From Aphanomyces cochlioides (Eukaryota; Oomycota; Saprolegniomycetes; Saprolegniales; Verrucalvaceae), in the NCBI GenBank assembly GCA_019828595.1, contig JAHQRK010000015.1:744001-808000 (forward strand): a stretch of 64,000 bases of DNA, given 5' to 3'. Below are positions 58,235 to 64,000 of the stretch, in pieces. Each line of letters begins with the position of its first letter. The stretch's first letter is position 1. The notes beneath the pieces were generated by a model that saw only the letters and a list, made by a program, of their open reading frames with translations, was not told where the DNA came from and ran no database searches. The position numbers and the translations under genes were made by a program.

Positions 58235-59621
58235 ATGAAGGACGAAGGCAATGGCCTCTTCGCGGGCATGGAATTCTACATACCACCGGGAGTTCTCGGT
58301 CGGTCCGATGCACGAGCGATGATTCAGGTAGGCATTTTGCTCCTTTTGATACATACTTCAAGTTTGCTGCCTCTAGGCTCAAGGAGGAACCATTGCAAGC
58401 CATGTCACTGGGCTCGATAACCAAATTGTGCTCATGGATCGACACAAGATTGATCACCGGAACGAACGAAAGCTAGCCGTCGAATATATCAGTGACTGTA
58501 TCAAGCAAAACAAATTGCTGCCACCACACGCGTACATGGGCGATGGCGAGTGGTCGCCAATGCCCGTTGTAACCAAATCACACCCCAAAAAGAAGTATAC
58601 CGACCTCGAGCGTGGAGCGATGCTCGCCTTTGTTGTGGTGCGTTGGCTCACCATATGAGATTGTTGTTAAAGCCGCCTTAGGACAAGGATAGAGATTACA
58701 ATAAGCCGCTCTCACGAAAGTTTTGGGATCTTGCCGCTGCACAGCAAGTATGTTTCACCCCTTCGCAACATCGACGCTCACTTGTCATTAGATCACTGCT
58801 CACTCGTCTGAAAGTATGCACGAACACTACCGAAAACAGCTTGTCAACAAGATTCCTGCTGAAAAAAACCAACTCATCGATCTCTACCGAGTACGTCACT
58901 GCTGATAGCAACTGAAGGAATCACCTCATGAACTCCAGAGGAGTCAATCTGACGAAGGCGCAGCCCCTTCCGCAGTTCCACCGATCCCCACTGTTGCAGT
59001 CCCGCCTCCAAGGTCTCCTACTGCTGTTCAGAAGGCGGTAGCAAAAGTTCCTCGCCCTGTCAAGACTCTATCACCTCGGCTTACGACCCCTCCGCCCCAT
59101 CGTCCACGCACGACACCTCCTCCACGGCACGAGACATCCCTACCGCGACTGGAAAGCGGGCGAGTAGACTCAGTCAGCAGCCAAGTGTCGTCACCCATGG
59201 AAGTTCCATCGCGAAAGCGTTTGCGGACTGAATTACCTTCTCAAGTGGCATCGACGCAACAAGTGGACATTTGGCTTGAGGAACTCCAAGCTGCTACAGG
59301 CGTCCCTCGGGTCGCAGCTGCGCACGCGTTGTATGCTTCGTCTGGCAACCCTCGCGTGGCCTTAATGTATTTGCGCAACCAATTGCCTCGAGGTAAAATC
59401 ATCGTCAACGCGTTGCTGAGTAAAATCTTTCTATTTTAGATTGCTGGCAGGAAGATGAAGATGCGTGGATCCTACGCAATTTCAATCATCTCCCCAATGA
59501 TCTTGGGGAAGACGAGATCAAAACGCACATTCGACGCGTGCTTCGGGAAGACCAAGACCCTTTACCCAGACGTCAAACTGTGCAATTGATCTGGCAGCGA
59601 CTTCAGTTTCTCAAATATTAG
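58235..59621 (+). CDS. Rap1-like telomere protein (BRCT + Myb)
   Basis: Six or so exons from ATG 58235. An N-terminal BRCT-like module reads LFAGMEFYIPPGVL..., RAMIQAQGGTIASHV, DNQIVLMDRHKID, and LAVEYISDCIKQNKLLPPHAY, the pattern seen at the front of Rap1 proteins. A Rap1-type Myb helix set follows: KKKYTDLERGAMLAFVV, SRKFWDLAAAQQITAHSSES and MHEHYRKQLV. A Pro-rich linker with SP/TP sites follows (SPRLTTPPPHRPRTTPPPRH, then RKRLRTE). The C-terminal helical module (IWLEELQAATGVPRVAAAHA, LMYLRNQLP, then DEIKTHIRRVLRED) could be the RCT protein-interaction domain. Rap1 acts at telomeres in the shelterin complex and as a transcription factor. Assignment rests on domain order. Confidence 0.78.
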
Positions 59622-60450
59622 CCAGCATTCATCTCGGGTTAATGTGATCATATACAGTATCCCCTGAGCTGCTTTTCAGTAGTTCTCGTTAGTCGTTTTA
59701 TCATTGTCAGAGTCGACATGTTTACCAATTAAGGTCACGCTGTGATCCATGTGGCCTTAATTGGCCTTTTTCGTGAGGTATGAGCGGCGCTCATTACGCA
59801 CTTCGCGGCATATCAAGCTAGAGAATTTGACATTGGAAAGCTTGGACGAAGCAAAGTTTATTTCGAGCTCAACATTTTAGTATACAGCAGGCTCGGGACA
59901 TTGTTTTCCTTTTTCTCGGCGTCACAGGGCCCAACTTATCCCCACAATCCATCCAAGTATCGACGGCATGCAATTATGGAGACAGGCAACACAATCGATT
60001 GAAGAGGTTACATCGAAGCTACAATGCCCTAGCTGCTCGCAGCGAAATTTTGCCGCCAGTACAATCGAGCTGCACGTTGAAAAAAGACGAAGAGAGCGAT
60101 TTCTCGTTTGCATTTCAGCATATTTTCACGCATGTCGATCGGTTGCTGCGGCTGACGTGGCTTAATGGCGAGGCATCGTCGGTCAATGAAAAATGTACCG
60201 ATACCAGATTTGATTGGATTTTAATGTGGAGAAATGACATGCATTACAATTGATTGTCGTTTTGACGACAAGTCTGAATCTATCTTATTTTTGCCTGTTA
60301 TAATCATAATTAAAGTATTTACTTGAAAAGTATCAGTTTAATGCTAATATTTTTAATGTATTGCCATGTGGAGCACCAGCGACACGCCGCGAGTTACAAA
60401 GCTCACATCCCGACAGCCAGCACCGGAGTCTTCAAGTTACTCGTACCAAC
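59622..60450. other. Intergenic; possible small zinc-finger frame
   Basis: A 65-codon plus frame at 59968-60165 contains LQCPSCSQRNFAASTIELHV, which resembles a small C2HC finger, but no neighbouring exons join it convincingly. The rest is noncoding. Confidence in a gene here is low. Confidence 0.25.
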
Positions 60451-61620
60451 ATGATGGCTATCAACCCAGGCTTTCGGCCCCAAGTGTCCTTGGCGCAAGC
60501 TGAGCAGATCCGCACTGTTTGCAAGCGCTCGATGCAAGAACTCCTCTCGATGGCAGCCGCGTGTGACACATCCGACCGCAAACTCCACTACACATACATG
60601 CCGCCCAGGACGTCGTTTGAAGCAGCCATGACGCTGTGTGTGTCCACAACACTGTATGCAAGTCTCCAGGACATCCAAGATATTATGCAGTCGCGCATCT
60701 CGCGGACAAACGATGCCCACGAATTCGCCAAAGCCATTGAGACGCATGTGAAAGGATCCCGCCTCCTCATGAAGATTTCAGACAACATCACTCTCAATTG
60801 GGCTGTAATCGAAAGCATGAGCAGTGTCATGCGCGATCGTGATTTTGTCTACGTCCAGTCCCGCGAATATCGTGAAGATTTACCGCACGGGCGCCCGACG
60901 TGGATCTCGTGCACGCATTCGATCAAAGTCGACGGTGTGCCACCTCTTGACACGTCCGTCTATGATGTTGTCCGTGGTGGCATCTATTCATCTGGCTACG
61001 TCTTTACTGAAATGCCAGACTCCTTGGGTGTCCATGCAGTCTTCTGTCTTCAAGTCGATTTCAAAGGCCAAAGTCCCCACGTCATATGTCAATCCACGCT
61101 CAAGAACTGGGGCAATGCTCTTGGTCGCATGCGACTCTTCTTTGAACGACGACAACTTGGGCGTCTCTCGGACTTGATCCTGAGCGACATTCAAGTCAAG
61201 AATTATCGTACAGGCATGCAATGCCATGTGTGTGCCGAGCCATTTGGTATGTTAGGCAAACCTGATAATTGCCGTATCTGTGGTGAAGTTGTCTGCTCGC
61301 GATGCGTCGAAAAGAAGGAAGTGCCGCTGAAGAATGGACCAACGAAGTTGAGCATGTGTATTGACTGTCTCAATTCTTCCATGCAACCTGAATCGTTCTC
61401 ACCAACGCTTCGCCGCGTCGGAAGTGGAGTCATGGACACGCCACAACACCGCGAACGGCTGCAAGACGCGAGTGAAACCATCCTTCTCCCAAGTTATATC
61501 TACAGAAAACGTGCATCGACCGTCAGTCGATCTAGGCGAACTTTTTCAACCAGTTTACCACCGCCACGCATTACAAAGGACATTCCAGACAACTTGGATG
61601 TGCTCAACAAAGTGTTTTAA
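60451..61620 (+). CDS. START-like protein with degenerate FYVE finger, copy B
   Basis: Single exon, 389 aa from ATG 60451, the first ATG in frame. Same architecture as the gene at 46282. START region: WAVIESMSSVMRDRDFVYVQ, WISCTHSIKVDGVPPL, VVRGGIYSSGYVFTEMPDSL, VDFKGQSPH. The finger is CHVCAEPFGMLGKPDNCRIC, GEVVCSRC, MCIDC. As in copy A the RHHCR motif is missing (GKPDNCRIC), so canonical PI3P recognition is unlikely. It differs from copy A in lacking the intron and the long acidic tail; the C-terminus is basic and Ser-rich (SRSRRTFSTSLPPPR). Confidence 0.82.
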   Translation: MMAINPGFRPQVSLAQAEQIRTVCKRSMQELLSMAAACDTSDRKLHYTYMPPRTSFEAAMTLCVSTTLYASLQDIQDIMQSRISRTNDAHEFAKAIETHVKGSRLLMKISDNITLNWAVIESMSSVMRDRDFVYVQSREYREDLPHGRPTWISCTHSIKVDGVPPLDTSVYDVVRGGIYSSGYVFTEMPDSLGVHAVFCLQVDFKGQSPHVICQSTLKNWGNALGRMRLFFERRQLGRLSDLILSDIQVKNYRTGMQCHVCAEPFGMLGKPDNCRICGEVVCSRCVEKKEVPLKNGPTKLSMCIDCLNSSMQPESFSPTLRRVGSGVMDTPQHRERLQDASETILLPSYIYRKRASTVSRSRRTFSTSLPPPRITKDIPDNLDVLNKVF

Positions 61621-61650
61621 CATGAAATACACACTTTAGAGTAAACTTAT

Positions 61651-62088
61651 CTATTCATCGAGACACGAGGACAAGCCCAGGCCAGCTAACTTGCGCTCGA
61701 GTCCACTCTGCGTGTTGAGGGTATGCACAAACGCTCCATTCGGCTTGCAGTAGGTAATGACGCCACCTCCATCCGCAAAGACAGCAACGTGGACTTGGTC
61801 AGAGAGCTTTTCGCTCGTCGTTTCAATCACACGTTTTGGTTTTGTCGTTAAGGTTGCTAACACGTCATCTAGCGGCATTGCAGCCAGAACTTTATTCTTT
61901 TTCACCACATATCGACCAGGACAGTTTGGAATCATCTTCCAGGGCCACGCTTCCCTACATAGACTATAAGAAACATCATGCAGTCCATCCATACCAGAGT
62001 TCTTGCAGCGTGTCACCTCCATCGTGGACAAAATTCCCATCTCCAACGAACGACATGGCGAAATGCACATTATCCGGATTAACTTCAT
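61651..62088 (-). CDS. Conserved hypothetical protein
   Basis: A 145-codon minus frame; internal ATGs at 62070, 62040 or 62022 are also possible. The core reads REAWPWKMIPNCPGRYVVKK, then PLDDVLATLTTKPKRVIETT, QVHVAVFADGGGVITYCKPN and GAFVHTLNTQSGLERKLAGL. The W-x-M-I-P-x-C-P-G-R-Y block has the look of a small conserved eukaryotic protein, but I cannot name it. Whether exon 1 is spliced (a 43-nt GT...AG candidate at 62016-61974) is unresolved; the unspliced frame is reported. Convergent with the START/FYVE-like gene. Confidence 0.5.
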   Translation of the reverse strand: MKLIRIMCISPCRSLEMGILSTMEVTRCKNSGMDGLHDVSYSLCREAWPWKMIPNCPGRYVVKKNKVLAAMPLDDVLATLTTKPKRVIETTSEKLSDQVHVAVFADGGGVITYCKPNGAFVHTLNTQSGLERKLAGLGLSSCLDE

Positions 62089-62181
62089 GTATCCGTACGT
62101 TTTAAAATACAGTTTTTCAATTCACAAAAATTGAATAATTCAAAAACAAATTAAAATTTGTTTTTTCCTCTTCCAGTGTTG
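62089..62181. promoter_or_regulatory. Short divergent promoter near TTATCCGGATTAA motif
   Basis: Only 93 bp separate the minus-strand frame from the methyltransferase start. ATTATCCGGATTAACTTCAT at 62069-62088 overlaps the start of the minus frame, and ATCCGTACG follows at about 62091. This argues that the real minus start is further downstream (62056 or below). Confidence 0.35.
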
Positions 62182-62756
62182 ATGAGCTCAAACCTCGCGC
62201 CATTCAACCCGACGGGAGATGGAGCGATCCAAGTCGCGATGGAAATGCTCAACCCAAGCAAAGACGACATTTTGTACGATATTGGGTGCGGGGATGCTCG
62301 TTTCCTGGTGAATGTTGCAGCGACGATTGGATGCACGTGTGTTGGCATCGAGTATGATGAAACTCTCGTTGGCCGCGCACGAGCTCTTATAGATCAACGT
62401 GGAGTTACCCATCTTGTATCTATCCGCCATGAAGATGCTACTGAGGCCGACTTCTCAAATGCCACATTGCTCTTCCTATATCTCGTTCCCAAGGGTATTC
62501 AGCGTCTTCTTCCTCGGTACGTTTCAATGATCCCATCTCAGTGCAATGGGTAGACTTGGTCAGGAGCTCATGTTGTTCCCTCTGCCTAGTCTTGAAGAAG
62601 CACGAGCGCGCGGCGTTCGGATCTGCACGAATATCTTCTCAATCCCCCCGTGGACCCCGACTCGCACTGGCGAATACAAAGGCACCAAGGTGCGGTGTGC
62701 TCTTTCTTCATTGGTGTCCTCATGCCGAGCAATAGATCTATCTCTACGAGCCATGA
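62182..62756 (+). CDS. SAM-dependent methyltransferase, small
   Basis: Three exons: 62182-62516, 62554-62689, 62736-62756, giving 163 aa. Class I methyltransferase fold. Motif I is DILYDIGCGDARFLVNVA, motif II acidic residue in CVGIEYDETLVGRAR, motif IV region EADFSNATLLFLYLVPKG, then LGQELM for the strand after. The compact size and LFLYLVP pattern resemble FAM173/ATPSCKMT-type lysine methyltransferases, which act on mitochondrial proteins. That is a guess from motif layout only. The last exon encodes just IYLYEP. Confidence 0.75.
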
Positions 62757-63022
62757 ACGATCGCAATCGCGATGTTGAACATTCGTTTTTTGTGCTGCCA
62801 CGTCTTTAACTTGAATTTTGTATGCCATGATAAAGTACGTTTGATGGTAAAGTTCGAAATGTCTGTATGGCTCGAAAGCATTGGAAATCCCATGACTCAA
62901 ATTAGACTTGAAATTTGTATGCTGAGCAAATAAAAATAAGAAGGCGACAATCAACCTACACCTTTTTGACTTGAAATTTGTATACTGACTCATTAAAGCC
63001 TTGCATCTTTCAACCTCGCAAG

Positions 63023-63388
63023 ATGGAGACGCCGTTCGCTTACTGGATCAACAGCGGCATGAAGAGCCGTGAACGCAGCGCCCGGGAAGAACTGGTACTG
63101 CCAAATACACGACTTTCTATAGCTGATGCTCTGGTTTGCGTTTCGTAGGACTTGCTCCAAGTGGCTGCTTTCAATGCCCAACATCGTGTGGTCGAAGAAG
63201 CCATCGGCCGTCGTGCCGCTTCGCACCATCAACACCCCAAGTACACTTGCCCAGAAGGCGCTCCAAATGTCCCTCGCCAATACGTTTATCCATCTCATTC
63301 GACTGAACGAGACTACGCGACGTATCCGGCCAACTCGTACACTTCGGCGATTGCGATCACGGAACTCTTGGGCAAGCGCGAAATCTAA
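63023..63388 (+). CDS. Hypothetical protein, 103 aa
   Basis: Two exons, 63023-63094 and 63149-63388, joined in phase. It starts METPFAYWINSGMKSRERS, then LLQVAAFNAQHRVVEEAIG, a His/Pro/Tyr-rich centre (RQYVYPSHSTERDYATYP) and a C-terminus SAIAITELLGKREI. No transmembrane segment or known domain. The consistent intron and clear stop support a real gene. Confidence 0.6.
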
Positions 63389-63467
63389 ACCAACAGGTGT
63401 GTCATGTAGCATGCGTATGTTCTTACGGTGAATAAATCAACTACTACCTGGCTCCTATCTACCCCTT

Positions 63468-64000
63468 CTACATATAACTTAGCTCGCTCTTGATCTCTGG
63501 TGCTGTCGTCGCCATTGAATCTTGCACATGGCACTTCTTCATGTGCCGCGAATAATTGGAACGTTGCGTGAATGTGCGATCGCAATCAGGATGACTACAC
63601 TTGAATGGTTTCACGCCGTAATGCTTCCACACGTGTTCTTTGAGCGACCCGCTGTGGGCATATCGTTTCCCACACCCTTCGTGCGTACACATGTATGGTT
63701 TGATCCCTTGATGCGCTTTGTGGTGTGCTCCTACGGGTCATTTGGCTAGGTGAGCATTCAAGTCATGGTCTATCATGAAGTACCAAGGTTCGAGCTATGG
63801 GCGAATCGTTTGTTGCATCCTTCGTACATGCAAATGAATGGTTTATGTCCTGTATGGATGCGTTCGTGTGTGATCAATTCCGACTTGGCGCGAAAACGTT
63901 TGAGGCACATGGCGCATTCGTGGGGTTTCTTGACGGCAACGGCTTTGGTCAGCTCGACGGGTATGGCATCTTCATCCGCGTGGAAATCGTGACGCGCGCT
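63468..64000 (-). CDS. C2H2 zinc-finger protein, C-terminal part
   Basis: Minus-strand gene entering from beyond the window. Four visible fingers: CAMCLKRFRAKSELITHERI, CMYEGCNKRFAHSSNL, CTHEGCGKRYAHSGSLKEHV, and CSHPDCDRTFTQRSNYSRHM with a C-terminal CH pair. They are joined by the short TGEKP-like linkers HTGHKPF, GIKPYM and GVKPFK. One intron interrupts finger two (donor gtacttcat, acceptor gacccgtag). C-terminal tail: QDSMATTAPEIKSELSYM. Likely a sequence-specific DNA-binding transcription factor; the target is unknown. Confidence 0.85.

Noticed and set aside
61974..61994. 21-nt GT...AG segment as an intron giving an MSFVGDG start
   Set aside because: Phase works but 21 nt is too short for a spliceosomal intron; other introns here are mostly 42-55 nt.

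Overview
This is eukaryotic nuclear DNA. Genes are dense on both strands, most are cut by very short introns of about 42-55 nt with GT...AG borders, and intergenic gaps are often under 200 nt. The gene set includes START plus degenerate-FYVE proteins, a TTLL3-type tubulin glycylase (implying cilia), a MYST acetyltransferase, a tyrosinase, 4-coumarate-CoA-ligase-like enzymes and a selenoprotein T. Together with this intron style it points to an oomycete, most likely a Saprolegniales relative such as Aphanomyces; the taxon is inferred, not proven. No complete rRNA, tRNA or CRISPR feature was recognised.

Layout. 0-9 kb: start of a phosphate transporter (-), cystathionine beta-synthase (+, 7 exons), a C2-domain protein (-), and two selenoprotein-T-family genes (-). 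The second of these carries an in-frame TGA exactly at the CxxU redox position; the first has Ser there. 9.3-11.2 kb: a dead Tc1/IS630-like transposon with 25-bp terminal inverted repeats. 12-19 kb: small hypothetical genes, a GT32 DXD glycosyltransferase (-) and a MYST histone acetyltransferase (+) sharing a 56-bp divergent promoter, then poorly resolved genes. 19.9-22.4 kb: a 746-aa helical protein of unknown function. 22.5-31.6 kb: three acyl-CoA-ligase paralogs (-, +, -) with MITEs between the first two. A ~530-bp inverted duplication (19.34-19.87 and 32.27-32.81 kb) brackets the whole block.

33-38 kb is repeat-rich: a 404-bp TA-flanked MITE and a 2,563-bp Mutator-like element with 9-bp target duplication and a broken transposase, ending about 35 bp before a spinster-like MFS gene. 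39.5-45.7 kb: a secreted tyrosinase and two tandem alpha/beta hydrolases sharing an 843-bp stretch that looks identical. 46-64 kb: START/FYVE-like protein, MATE exporter (-), SLC1-type dicarboxylate/amino-acid symporter, TTLL3-type glycylase, L-asparaginase, a Rap1-like BRCT/Myb telomere protein, a second START/FYVE-like protein, a conserved hypothetical (-), a SAM methyltransferase, a 103-aa protein, and a C2H2 zinc-finger protein running off the end.

There is no operon logic. The connections are family clusters (SelT pair, three CoA ligases, two hydrolases, two START/FYVE genes) and a palindrome built on TTATCCGGATAA. It recurs just upstream of several genes and also sits inside the Mutator-like terminal repeats.
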